From Oceanobacillus jeddahensis (GTDB taxonomy: Bacteria; Bacillota; Bacilli; Bacillales; Amphibacillaceae): a stretch of DNA of 64,000 nucleotides. The position numbers were made by a program, and so were the translations under genes. The notes beneath the pieces were generated by a model, which saw only the letters and a program-made list of their open reading frames with translations, was not told the DNA's origin and searched no databases. The stretch is from assembly GCF_000750635.1 (NCBI RefSeq), contig NZ_CCDM010000006.1, positions 124,001 to 188,000 of the forward strand, in the 5' to 3' direction. Below, in pieces: positions 53,291 through 61,160 of this stretch; position 1 is the first letter of the stretch, and the number at the start of each line of letters is the position of its first letter.

Positions 53291-53461
53291 ATGAAGTTGA
53301 TAAAAAATAAAGAACGTATTATCCGCAAGCAAAATGAATTGCACGATGTAGCTGAGGAATCAACGAATGGCGTATTTGCCTGTACTCCTGAAGAAATGGA
53401 AAAAGTGCGTAAAAAAAATCATTCCCTGGCAGATGATTTTATCACGGAGAAGCGTCCATAA
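53291..53461 (+). CDS. Small hypothetical protein truncated or extended by repeat A
   Basis: A 56-residue frame with a perfect AAGGAGAGAG ribosome site begins MKLIKNKERIIRKQNELHDV, continues AEESTNGVFACTPEEMEKVR and ends DDFITEKRP. The final eight or so residues are encoded by repeat A copy 4, which starts at 53438. It is likely co-transcribed with the iron-type ATPase. The charged, helical sequence has no recognised domain. The real protein may originally have been longer. Confidence 0.55.
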   Translation: MKLIKNKERIIRKQNELHDVAEESTNGVFACTPEEMEKVRKKNHSLADDFITEKRP

Positions 53462-53596
53462 AACTCCCGCCTCAAAATAAAGCGTAAAAATAAATTTATT
53501 TAGGCGGGAGATAACGGACGCTAACTCCCTGAATCACTCAACTAACACTCAGTGGGAGAAGAACAAAAACTCCCACTAAGTGAAGTTTCGTTTTAT
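53438..53596 (+). repeat. Repeat A, copy 4, overlapping the small ORF
   Basis: 159 bp. The outer stem now reads GCGTCCAT with ACGGACGC. A C-to-T change in one arm is matched by G-to-A in the other relative to copy 1. The second hairpin is ACTCAGTGGGAG with CTCCCACTAAGT, with one mismatch. Confidence 0.9.
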
Positions 53597-53628
53597 AAAT
53601 AAAAGAAAAAATATAATAAATAATCACA

Positions 53629-53665
53629 AGAGCCGTTTCCTTATTGAGAGGAATCGATCTTTTAT
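53629..53665 (+). terminator. Hairpin after repeat A copy 4
   Basis: AAGAGCCGTTTCCT pairs with AGGAATCGATCTTTT with a few mismatches and is followed by ATTG. It may be the displaced terminator of the ATPase operon. Confidence 0.5.
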
Positions 53666-53904
53666 TGCACCTAAGAATAAGCATATAAACCGTTCTGTTT
53701 CAGGATGAAATAATGACTTTTCAGCCCAAATAAACAATCATTTATTTGTTCAGCTATTTCAACCGTATAGAACATACCACTAGCGAAGGCGAACCGTTTT
53801 GACTCCTGTGGGATCAGCACCATCTGAAGATCCACTTTTGCCAAGCGCTCTTCTTGGCAAAAGTTAGTGAAGAGCGTGCCCCTAGGCAGGCTAAGGTCGC
53901 AACG

Positions 53905-53960
53905 TCCTGGGGTTGGGGCTGCGATTACTCGCCCCATCAAAACCGTTGTACGTCGAAAGC
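53905..53960. repeat. Repeat B, copy 3 (core hairpin)
   Basis: TTGGGGCTGCGATTACTCGC followed by CCCATCAAAACCGTTG matches the cores at 34331 and 39878. The surrounding 53700-54100 contains other short inverted repeats (TGCCAAG...CTTGGCA near 53838-53859) and GC-rich sequence unlike its neighbours. Overlapping open frames here are on both strands and look like repeat artefacts. Confidence 0.6.
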
Positions 53961-54111
53961 AAAATGGTCCGCCGCAGTGGTGCTTTACACTACACCTTCC
54001 AGTCTTTGTCAAGGAAGTTATCGAAGGAGCAATCAACACCTATTCCTATGGTAAGGAAGTTACTATTTAAAGTGCGTAAGTTGTGTATTCAAGCTTAAGA
54101 AATTCCAATTT

Positions 54112-54714
54112 TTATTCTTTTTCACCATTAAATATATCAATCAGCACCTTCTCAAAGCCAATTTCAGCCATTTCGTTAAACATTTTATTCAGTTCTTCCT
54201 CAGGCATATCTTCATTATTCTCACTCCAAAGCAGCCAGGTATGAATCATTCCGGAAATTAAAAATTCAATAATATATACCAGTTTATTTTGATTTTTTTC
54301 ATCTAAATCCTTGACTTGGTTCAGTATTTTTTCCCGGGCCATTTTTTTGTATTCGTATAGAAAATCCGGGTCGCCATTCGGACCGAGCAGTACCATGATT
54401 TTTTCATTCATCTCTTGATCCTGGGATTTTTCTATCTCGTAACGGGCTTGTTCTCTTTCTGCTTTCAGATTTTGCAAATCATTATCTTGAAAGCTCTGCA
54501 GAATAGAAGAGAGCAGCTCTTCAGAAGGAACAAGCCCCTGCTTAATTTCATCCAGAATATCGTAGACGTCATTGTAATAATTATAGAAGGTGCCCCTGTT
54601 ATATCCTGCTGTATCTGTAATTTCTTTAATGGATATCTTATTAATCGGTTTTTCTTTATAAATAGACCAGAATGCTTCTTTCAAATTTGTTTTTGTCTGT
54701 TCTTTGACCCCCAT
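54112..54714 (-). CDS. TetR-family repressor of the RND pump
   Basis: A 200-residue regulator with an N-terminal TetR helix-turn-helix (INKISIKEITDTAGYNRGTF, then YNYYNDVYDILDEI) and a helical ligand-binding region. AAGGAGG precedes the ATG. It is divergent from the RND transporter gene at 54870, with 155 bases between, the usual setting for local repressors released by the pump's substrates. Confidence 0.92.
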   Translation of the reverse strand: MGVKEQTKTNLKEAFWSIYKEKPINKISIKEITDTAGYNRGTFYNYYNDVYDILDEIKQGLVPSEELLSSILQSFQDNDLQNLKAEREQARYEIEKSQDQEMNEKIMVLLGPNGDPDFLYEYKKMAREKILNQVKDLDEKNQNKLVYIIEFLISGMIHTWLLWSENNEDMPEEELNKMFNEMAEIGFEKVLIDIFNGEKE

Positions 54715-54794
54715 GAAAAGAACCTCCTTTTTTTCAACAGATATACTTTAATTGTTCATTGTCTGTTGGACATATTCTCCTTATAATAAATGAT

Positions 54795-54806
54795 ACAACA
54801 CGTTGT
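54795..54806. promoter_or_regulatory. Candidate TetR operator in the pump intergenic region
   Basis: ACAACACGTTGT is a near-perfect 12-base palindrome between the divergent TetR and pump genes. Other short repeats (GTTCATTGTC, GTTGGACATA) lie nearby. Regulation by the adjacent TetR protein is inference. Confidence 0.35.
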
Positions 54807-54869
54807 TCAATTTTAAAATACCCAATAAAAAAGGTCTATGCCAAAATTTATATAGAAGGAGTTTTGTAA

Positions 54870-57800
54870 GTGAAGAATTTATCGAATTTCTCGATTAAGA
54901 GACCAAAATTCACGATCGTTGTGATGTTGGTCCTTTTAATTCTGGGTGGGGTTTCATTAACCAGGCTGCCGATTCAAATGATGCCTGATATTAACCCGCC
55001 TGTTGCTGTTGTGGCAACAAGTTATCCAGGTGCGGGACCAGAAGAAGTGCTGGATAATGTGACGGAGCCTCTTGAGGAGGATCTTTCTACGGTTACAGGG
55101 TTACAGAATATTTCTTCCCAATCTCAGGAAGCATCCTCGATGGTCTTTTTAGAATTTGATTATGATATGACCATCGATGAAGTAGAAAATGAAATAACCC
55201 GGACGATTGATTCTGCCGATTTACCAGAGCAGGCGGAAGATCCGAGTTTTATCGAATTTGATATTTCCATGATGCCAAGTATTCAAATGGCAGCTACTTC
55301 GACCAATGGAGATACGGTGGAATTTGAAAATCAAGTCAATGATTTAGCAAATGAACTGGAATCCATTCAAGGTGTTGCTTCTATTAACATTAATGGGTTG
55401 ATGGAGAGAGAAGTAGCTGTGGAATTAGATACAGATGCTCTGAGCGACTACAATCTATCACAGTCAGATATTGCCGGAATGATAGAGGCGAATAATATCT
55501 CTATGCCTATCAATACGATTGAGGATACAGAGCAGGGATACAATATTTCTACACGGACAACGAATGAATTGGAAGGCTTGGATGAACTGCGTGATCTGGT
55601 GTTGCTTGATATGGGTGATGAAGAAGTGACGCTGGATGATGTCGCAGATGTGTCTATCTCGGAAGATAACGGCGGGGTGATTACCCGTTATAATGAGGAA
55701 GATGCTGTTCAGCTTGAGATGATGTTGGCAGATGGTGCGAATGCTTCTTCTGTAAATGCGGAGTTTAATGAAGAACTGGATGCTTTACTGGAAGATGATG
55801 ATTATGAACAGCTCTCTGTCAGCACGCTTTATGACGAAGGGGAGTATATAGATCTGGCGATTAACAGTATCTATGTTTCCCTTATCAGCGGTGCCGTATT
55901 GGCGATGTTTGTGCTGTTTGCATTTTTAAGAAACTTGAAAGCGCCGTTGATTATCGGTCTGTCTATTCCGTTTTCAGTTATTACTACTTTTGCGTTATTG
56001 TTTTTCACAAATATCAGCATCAACATGATGACATTAGGCGGTTTAGCACTTGGAATCGGAATGCTCTTGGATAACTCGATCGTTGTGATTGAAAATATCT
56101 ACAGGCATCTATCCATGGGTAAGGATCCTAAACGGGCAGCGCGGGAAGGAACGAGGGAAGTGTTTACAGCAATACTTGCTTCTACCTTAACGACAGCTTC
56201 TGTTTTCCTACCGGTTGTGTTTGTTACCGGCTTAGTGGGACAATTATTTACCCCATTAGCGATAACCGTGGTGTTCAGCCTGCTGGCATCCCTGTTCGTA
56301 GCAGTGACTGTTGTGCCAATGCTGGCAAGCCGTATTTTGACAGAGCCGAAAAATATGGATGAAACAAAACGGAAGCAAAAAGGCTATATGAAACGACTAA
56401 GAAGAGCCTCGGCATGGACGCTCAGACATAGAGCTTCTGTCCTGGTTACAGCGGTTGTCTTATTTGCTGCTGGAGCTGTCGGCTTAGCTGTGCAGGGAAT
56501 GGAATTCATGCCGGAACAAGATGAAGGCTTTCTGACAGTAGAGGTTGAAAAAGAACAAGGAACCCTGCTGGAAGACACACAAGAGACTGTGGAAAATATT
56601 GAAGCTGAACTGGATAATCATGATGAAGTGGATGCTTATCTAAGTACAACCGGTTCATCCGGTATGATGTCCTTTACAGATGAAAGTAATACGGCAACGA
56701 TAAGCGTCCAATTAACGGATGCCGGTGACCGGAATATAACGACTTCCGAGTTTATTAATGAAGTGGAAGATGACATTCAGGATACAGATGCATCTGCAGA
56801 GATTAACGTTGTTCCGATGTCACAGGCAAGTGCAGGAGAGCCAAATACGGTTGTACTGAATCTTTCAGACGATGATGAAGAACGTCTTGGCGAAGCAGAA
56901 ACTGATGTGATCGATGCATTGGAAGAGGAGGAGGACATCAATAGTGTAACCTCCAGCAATGAAGGAACTGTGGAAGAATTACAGGTAGTTGTTGACCGTG
57001 CAGAAGCACGGGATAATGGATTGCAGCCGGCACAGGTTGGAGAAGCTTTATATGAAGCAACAAATGGTGTCGAAGCTTCTACAATTGAAGAAACGGGCGG
57101 CTTTACTACCATTAATGTGAAATATCCTGCTGATGTTTTGGAAAGTGAAGCAGCGTTTGAAAATATCTCTATTCCAAATGATGAAGGCGAGTATGTGGAT
57201 TTAGGAGATGTTGCTTCCCTGGAAGAAGGGGAATCACCTACGCTTATTAATAGAGATGAGATGGAAGATACAAGAGAATTAACCATTTCCTTCAGCGACA
57301 ATCTTTCACTGAATGAAGCCAGTCAGCTGATTGAAAATGAGATTGATGATCTTGACCTGCATGAAAACACAGAACATTCTATGGGCGGAGATATGGAAAT
57401 GCTTAATGATGCAATCCCGCAATTAATGTTAGCCATTGCGCTTGGAATTGTATTTATCTACCTTGTCATGGTTGCTCAATTTGAATCATTTAAAGCACCG
57501 TTTGCAGTTATCATGACGATTCCATTAGCATTTATTGGTGTTGCTCTGTCTCTGTTAATCACAAATAATCCGCTGAGTGTGATAGCCATGGTAGGTCTCA
57601 TTCTCCTTATCGGAATTGTTGTAAACAATGCGATCTTGATTGTGGATTATATCCAACAGCAGAAAGAAAAAGGAATGTCCGCTTACGAGGCAATTGAAGT
57701 CAGTGTGCAGGACAGATTCAGACCAATCCTTATTACAGCTATTACCACGATTCTCGGTATGCTTCCACTGACCCTGGAACTGGGAGAAGGCATGGAAGGC

Positions 57801-58055
57801 ATTGCGCCAATGGGAATTGTCGTTATCGGCGGTTTGACTGCAAGCACATTCTTAACCTTGTTTGTCATTCCGATTATCTATAGCTTTATTGATCCGGAAA
57901 CAAGAAAGATGAATAAGAAATATATGACGCCGGATGGAGAAATTATTACACAGCGTCAGGTTGATGAGAGAAAGAAACAGGAAGCAGCTGCATCCTATGA
58001 GCAAGATGAACAGAAAGCGCATGACTCTCCTGAAGAAGATCCAGACCAAAAATGA
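54870..58055 (+). CDS. RND-family multidrug/surfactant efflux transporter (SwrC/YerP-like)
   Basis: A 1061-residue pump of the AcrB superfamily. Twelve transmembrane helices are arranged in two halves, each with a large extracytoplasmic loop: residues about 35-330 in the first, 560-860 in the second. Signature motifs are FSIKRPKFTIVVMLVLLILG, the TM4 segment GLALGIGMLLDNSIVVIENI with a charged Asp, and the TM10 GLILLIGIVVNNAILIVDYI. The start is GTG eight bases after AAGGAG. In Bacillus the homologue SwrC exports surfactin and acriflavine. No membrane-fusion protein or outer channel is needed in this single-membrane host. The loops are unusually acidic, as in halotolerant bacteria. Confidence 0.93.
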   Translation: MKNLSNFSIKRPKFTIVVMLVLLILGGVSLTRLPIQMMPDINPPVAVVATSYPGAGPEEVLDNVTEPLEEDLSTVTGLQNISSQSQEASSMVFLEFDYDMTIDEVENEITRTIDSADLPEQAEDPSFIEFDISMMPSIQMAATSTNGDTVEFENQVNDLANELESIQGVASININGLMEREVAVELDTDALSDYNLSQSDIAGMIEANNISMPINTIEDTEQGYNISTRTTNELEGLDELRDLVLLDMGDEEVTLDDVADVSISEDNGGVITRYNEEDAVQLEMMLADGANASSVNAEFNEELDALLEDDDYEQLSVSTLYDEGEYIDLAINSIYVSLISGAVLAMFVLFAFLRNLKAPLIIGLSIPFSVITTFALLFFTNISINMMTLGGLALGIGMLLDNSIVVIENIYRHLSMGKDPKRAAREGTREVFTAILASTLTTASVFLPVVFVTGLVGQLFTPLAITVVFSLLASLFVAVTVVPMLASRILTEPKNMDETKRKQKGYMKRLRRASAWTLRHRASVLVTAVVLFAAGAVGLAVQGMEFMPEQDEGFLTVEVEKEQGTLLEDTQETVENIEAELDNHDEVDAYLSTTGSSGMMSFTDESNTATISVQLTDAGDRNITTSEFINEVEDDIQDTDASAEINVVPMSQASAGEPNTVVLNLSDDDEERLGEAETDVIDALEEEEDINSVTSSNEGTVEELQVVVDRAEARDNGLQPAQVGEALYEATNGVEASTIEETGGFTTINVKYPADVLESEAAFENISIPNDEGEYVDLGDVASLEEGESPTLINRDEMEDTRELTISFSDNLSLNEASQLIENEIDDLDLHENTEHSMGGDMEMLNDAIPQLMLAIALGIVFIYLVMVAQFESFKAPFAVIMTIPLAFIGVALSLLITNNPLSVIAMVGLILLIGIVVNNAILIVDYIQQQKEKGMSAYEAIEVSVQDRFRPILITAITTILGMLPLTLELGEGMEGIAPMGIVVIGGLTASTFLTLFVIPIIYSFIDPETRKMNKKYMTPDGEIITQRQVDERKKQEAAASYEQDEQKAHDSPEEDPDQK

Positions 58056-58091
58056 TAACCAATATCATGTGGTAAAGAGATGTAGAAAGAG

Positions 58092-58136
58092 TAATCCAAA
58101 CTTATTCTTCAAAATAAGTTTGGATTTTCTTTTTAT
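58092..58136 (+). terminator. Terminator after the RND gene
   Basis: AATCCAAACTTATT pairs perfectly with AATAAGTTTGGATT around CTTCAA, followed by TTCTTTTT. Confidence 0.85.
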
Positions 58137-58161
58137 ACGATAAAGAAGCAATAGATGTCCC

Positions 58162-58320
58162 TTTATCACGGAGAAGCGTCCGTAAAACTCCCGCCTCAAA
58201 ATAAAGCGTGAAAATAAATTTATTTAGGCGGGAGATCAGGTGAGCTAACTCCCTGAATCACTCAACTAACACGCAGTGGGAGAAGAACAAAAACTCCCAC
58301 TGCGTGAAGTTTCGTTTTAT
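58162..58320 (+). repeat. Repeat A, copy 5, upstream of the NmrA gene
   Basis: 159 bp. The second hairpin reads ACGCAGTGGGAG with CTCCCACTGCGT. This is perfectly paired but different in sequence from ATTCAGTGGGAG/CTCCCACTGAAT in copies 1 and 2, so both arms changed together. The right arm of the first stem is degraded (CAGGTGAGC for ACGGGCGC). Confidence 0.9.
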
Positions 58321-58360
58321 TTATTTTGTTGACGATGAATTTCCTAATCCCCTTGACATG

Positions 58361-59179
58361 ATGACTGAATCCATTCTTATTGTAGGTGGAACAGGTAAAG
58401 TAGGTAGACGTGTGGATGATAAACTAATAGAACTTGGCAAACAAACAACGATTGCTTCCAGAAAAATACATCCTTATTTTGATTGGAGTGATTCAACAAC
58501 ATGGAGAGAAACGTTAAAAGGGCATAAACAAGCATTTGTCACGTATTTTCCGGATCTGTTTGTAGAACAATCAGCGCAAGATATTCAACTTTTTTGTGAT
58601 ATGGCGAAAGAGGTTGGGTTAAAACATATTGTTCTATTATCAGGTCGTAGGGAGAGCGGTGCCGAACGAGCAGAAAATATTTTAAGACAATCCGGATTAA
58701 CATGGAATATTTTAAGATGCAGCTGGTTTAATCAAAATTTTAGCGAGAATTTCCTTTACGACGGTGTTACAGCAGGTGAGATCGTACTTCCAATTTCTGA
58801 TGTGAAAGAACCATTTATTGATGTGAACGATATAGCAGAGGTTGCTGTAAAAGTTTTAGCAGATCCAAAATATGAAAATGAACTATTCGAACTAACTGGT
58901 CCAGAGCTTCTTTCATTTCATGATCTAGCAGAAAAATTTTCGGAAAAATTAAATAAAGAGGTCCGTTTTACGTCTGTAAGTTTAGATGACTATCGTGCAA
59001 TTTTACAAAAGGAAGGTGTTTCTTCCATTTTTGTAACTATGTTGATGACGTTATTTAAAGAAGTATTTGATGGTAGAAATGAAATGACCACAAATGAATT
59101 AGAAAAAATGCTGGATGATCAACCAACTACTTTTGATGCATTTATTACACAGTCTATTACACAAGGTGTCTGGCAATGA
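58361..59179 (+). CDS. NmrA-like NAD(P)-binding protein
   Basis: A 272-residue atypical short-chain dehydrogenase/NmrA protein. The dinucleotide motif is ILIVGGTGKVGRRVDDKL, followed by TIASRKIHPYFDW, VLLSGRRESGAERAENILRQ and FIDVNDIAEVAVKVLADPKY. Such proteins sense NAD(P) or reduce quinones and enals. ATGs at 58358 and 58361 are preceded by no ribosome site. Repeat A copy 5 ends only 40 bases upstream, so the normal promoter and leader seem to be lost and expression is doubtful. Its stop overlaps the next gene's start. Confidence 0.85.
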   Translation: MTESILIVGGTGKVGRRVDDKLIELGKQTTIASRKIHPYFDWSDSTTWRETLKGHKQAFVTYFPDLFVEQSAQDIQLFCDMAKEVGLKHIVLLSGRRESGAERAENILRQSGLTWNILRCSWFNQNFSENFLYDGVTAGEIVLPISDVKEPFIDVNDIAEVAVKVLADPKYENELFELTGPELLSFHDLAEKFSEKLNKEVRFTSVSLDDYRAILQKEGVSSIFVTMLMTLFKEVFDGRNEMTTNELEKMLDDQPTTFDAFITQSITQGVWQ

Positions 59180-59624
59180 TGGATTGGCTATTCATTATGT
59201 ATACAGTTAGTATAGCCATTCAAGCTGGTTTGTTCTTTATCTTTTCAAATACGATCATGAATGTATTAAAAGGATATAAAATGCATGAAGGAAGAGAAGT
59301 GATGTACGTATTAACAAAGAGATACAAAACCCATTATTCTTAGCAAAATTTTTTAGCCCATTGATCATCATTATTGTGAGTATTATTTTTCATCCATCTA
59401 TTTTTGATAGATGGGTAATCATCAGTTTTATAACTTACTTTATTGGATCATTACTTGTGACAATATTTTTTAATGTTCCAATGAATCGTCGTTTAGATGT
59501 AAATAAAAACATGGAAAACTGGAATAATTATGTAAGGCAATGGACATTATGGAATCATGTAAGAACGATTTCATCCGTTTTAGCGCTAATAGCCATTATG
59601 ATCAGAGAAACCCCGTTGATATAA
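59176..59624 (+). pseudogene. DUF1772 membrane protein, frameshifted
   Basis: ATG 59176 overlaps the NmrA stop. The first part reads MDWLFIMYTVSIAIQAGLFF, then a stop after VLTKRYKTHYS. In the next frame the sequence continues as NKEIQNPLFLAKFFSPLIII, then NVPMNRRLDVNKNMENWNNY, VRQWTLWNHVRTISSVLALI. This is the known DUF1772 (anthrone-oxygenase-like) pattern. One base is missing near 59312. Four hydrophobic helices would be expected. DUF1772, NmrA and MerR genes occur together in many Bacilli, so this was a functional unit. Confidence 0.8.
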
Positions 59625-59644
59625 AAGTCAATGGGGTTTCTCTG
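59603..59644. terminator. Hairpin between DUF1772 and MerR remnants
   Basis: CAGAGAAACCCC pairs perfectly with GGGGTTTCTCTG, with extra GTTGA/GTCAA pairs inside. It overlaps the end of the DUF1772 gene and lies between convergent genes. Confidence 0.7.
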
Positions 59645-59688
59645 ATAAGTGTGCTCAACTTAGAAAGAAATATCATAATTATTGCAGA

Positions 59689-60100
59689 TTAAAAAACATT
59701 ATTTCCTATCTTATCCTTTTTATGAATATCCTCGGTTCCTGCTTCAAGTGCTGTTTTATAATAATGACATTTATGATTAATAAGATCCATTGTTTGCTGA
59801 AGTTCTTCCATTTGCTTCTCTACAACAGCTTTTTACTCTGTAAATAAATCATATCTTTGCGGAAGGGTGGTATCCACTTCCGCACACCACTCAATAAATA
59901 TCTTGATATCTTTAATAGCCATTCCGCTGGATTTTAAGCACTGAATGATATTTAGTAATTCGATATCGGATTCTTTAAAAACTCTGGTTCCATTATCCGA
60001 ACGTTCGATAAATGGAATAAGCCCTTCTCTATCATAATAACGCAAAGTTGGTATAGAAAGATTTAATTTTTTTTGCACCTTCTCCAATCGAATAGGTCAT
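59689..60100 (-). pseudogene. MerR-family regulator with a frameshift and an in-frame stop
   Basis: An ATG at 60100 after AAAGGAG begins MTYSIGEGAKK. One extra A in the A8 run near 60070 throws the frame off. The correct continuation is LNLSIPTLRYYDREGLIPFI, the MerR winged helix. A TAA at 59833-59835 then interrupts it, but the frame stays open afterwards (KAVVEKQMEELQQTMDLINH, ending IGNNVF at 59689), the usual dimerisation helix. Two independent lesions make it a pseudogene unless they are sequence errors. It would have controlled the NmrA/DUF1772 genes. Confidence 0.85.
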
Positions 60101-60125
60101 TTCTTTCGCTCCTTTTTATTTTATA

Positions 60126-60156
60126 AAATAAACCTAAAGTTAACTTAAAGCGTGAA
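60126..60156 (-). promoter_or_regulatory. MerR-type promoter upstream of the MerR pseudogene
   Basis: On the minus strand TTCACG (60156-60151) and TTATTT (60131-60126) enclose 19 bases containing the dyad CTTTAAGTTAACTTTAGG. The dyad resembles CCTAGAGTGGACTTTAGG at the aldo/keto reductase promoter. Confidence 0.55.
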
Positions 60157-60185
60157 GTCTATCATAGTACTTGGAGGGTGTCAAA

Positions 60186-60259
60186 ATGAATTATCTACAA
60201 AAGGTCATAAAATTAGGGGGGAAATAATGGTTGCAGAAAGTTTCGTTTTATTATTTTAA
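60186..60259 (+). pseudogene. Truncated gene start(s) ending in a repeat A relic
   Basis: GGAGG at 60171 precedes an ATG at 60186 that encodes MNYLQKVIKLGGK and stops at 60225-60227. A second ATG overlaps that stop (TAATG at 60227, after AGGGGGG) and encodes MVAESFVLLF before a stop. From 60239 the sequence AGTTTCGTTTTAT equals the right end of repeat A. This suggests a gene that was cut by an insertion and later deletion. From 60260 to 60819 I see no supported gene. Confidence 0.35.
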
Positions 60260-60819
60260 ATTTCTTATGAAAAGAGACATATTCAATGAATGGAAAAAGA
60301 ATAACGTATTCAAAGTGGTTAGGAATTTCCCGGGAAATAGTTTGAATGGCTTATAAAATCCGTTAAGCGATGTGTTTTTAAATCATTGGTAATAAAAATG
60401 AATTGCTTTATGGATAATATATACTTTTATGGGATTTAAAGTAATTTAAATTAAGGTTTTATAAAATGATGATATGAGATAGAGGATAATCTATAGCTTA
60501 TTATATTTTGTATTTAATTAATATCAATATTTTTTAGTGAAGAAGGCTAAAAATATAGAAAATAATGCTTCCGACAATAGGAAGAAAAAAGTACCAAATA
60601 AATATAACCAATGCATCTTTATTGCAATTAACTCTACAAATTTAGTCTTTGTTTGCTTTTATGTTCATTGTTCGAAAGTTATGGAAAACTTAATTTTCTC
60701 CAGCACTTATTGTCGAATTGTTTTGCCCTTTTTGTCTCACTTTGTAAAATTTTAGATAGATTCTACTTCCGATTATTCAAAACAAAGGTTTCAAAAACGC
60801 AAACGTGGGAGGAATATCA

Positions 60820-60999
60820 ATGAACAGTCTTAGGCATTTGTCAGATGAACTCTTAAAAGAGTCTTTGAGAAATGCAATTAAACTAAAGTTGGAGCAGAAT
60901 TTTTGTGCAACATTAAGAAATGAGGTCAGGAAACGGGCAGAAAGGAGTGAAAAAGGCACTACGAAAGCGATGGAGATGGCAAATACTTTTGAATGGTAA
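60820..60999 (+). CDS. Sda-like sporulation checkpoint protein
   Basis: A 59-residue protein starting MNSLRHLSDELLKESLRNAI. The LSDELL-x-ES motif followed by an amphipathic helix (FCATLRNEVRKRAERSE) is that of Sda, which inhibits the sporulation kinase KinA when DNA replication is disturbed. It is longer than the usual 46-52 residues because of a C-terminal extension (TTKAMEMANTFEW). GGGAGG precedes the ATG at 60820, so I prefer it over 60805. I did not find clear DnaA boxes upstream. Confidence 0.75.
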   Translation: MNSLRHLSDELLKESLRNAIKLKLEQNFCATLRNEVRKRAERSEKGTTKAMEMANTFEW

Positions 61000-61083
61000 T
61001 AGCAACAGGACATTTGTAGCAACATCGGCCTGTAGTCAATAATTGCTAAAATCGGGGGTAGGATCTTGACAGCCTTAAGGTCA

Positions 61084-61129
61084 GGCTGAAAAAGGCAGCG
61101 TTTGTACTTTATTGTACACAACGCTGCCT
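61084..61129 (-). terminator. Terminator of the lipoprotein gene at 61161
   Basis: AGGCAGCGTT-TGTAC pairs with GTACA-CAACGCTGCCT. On the minus strand it is followed by TTTTTCAG. Confidence 0.8.
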
Positions 61130-61160
61130 CCTTTAACTATAATAAATTTTCAGTGGATTC

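Noticed and set aside
53671-54098. Several overlapping open frames on both strands around repeat B copy 3
   Set aside because: They lie in GC-rich palindromic repeat sequence, lack ribosome sites and have low-information translations. They are repeat artefacts.
56777-57301. 174-codon Ser-rich minus-strand frame inside the RND gene
   Set aside because: It is an antisense shadow of Asp/Glu-rich coding sequence. The RND reading frame is continuous and has full family motifs.
19530-58320. Repeat A as a CRISPR array
   Set aside because: The copies are single, 6-20 kb apart, about 159 bp long and without regularly spaced spacers. No cas genes are present.
60537-60755. 72-codon frame starting MKKAKNIENNASDN
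   Set aside because: The N-terminal part is Lys/Asn-rich AT-driven sequence, the remainder reads like random hydrophobic codons, and the Shine-Dalgarno is absent.
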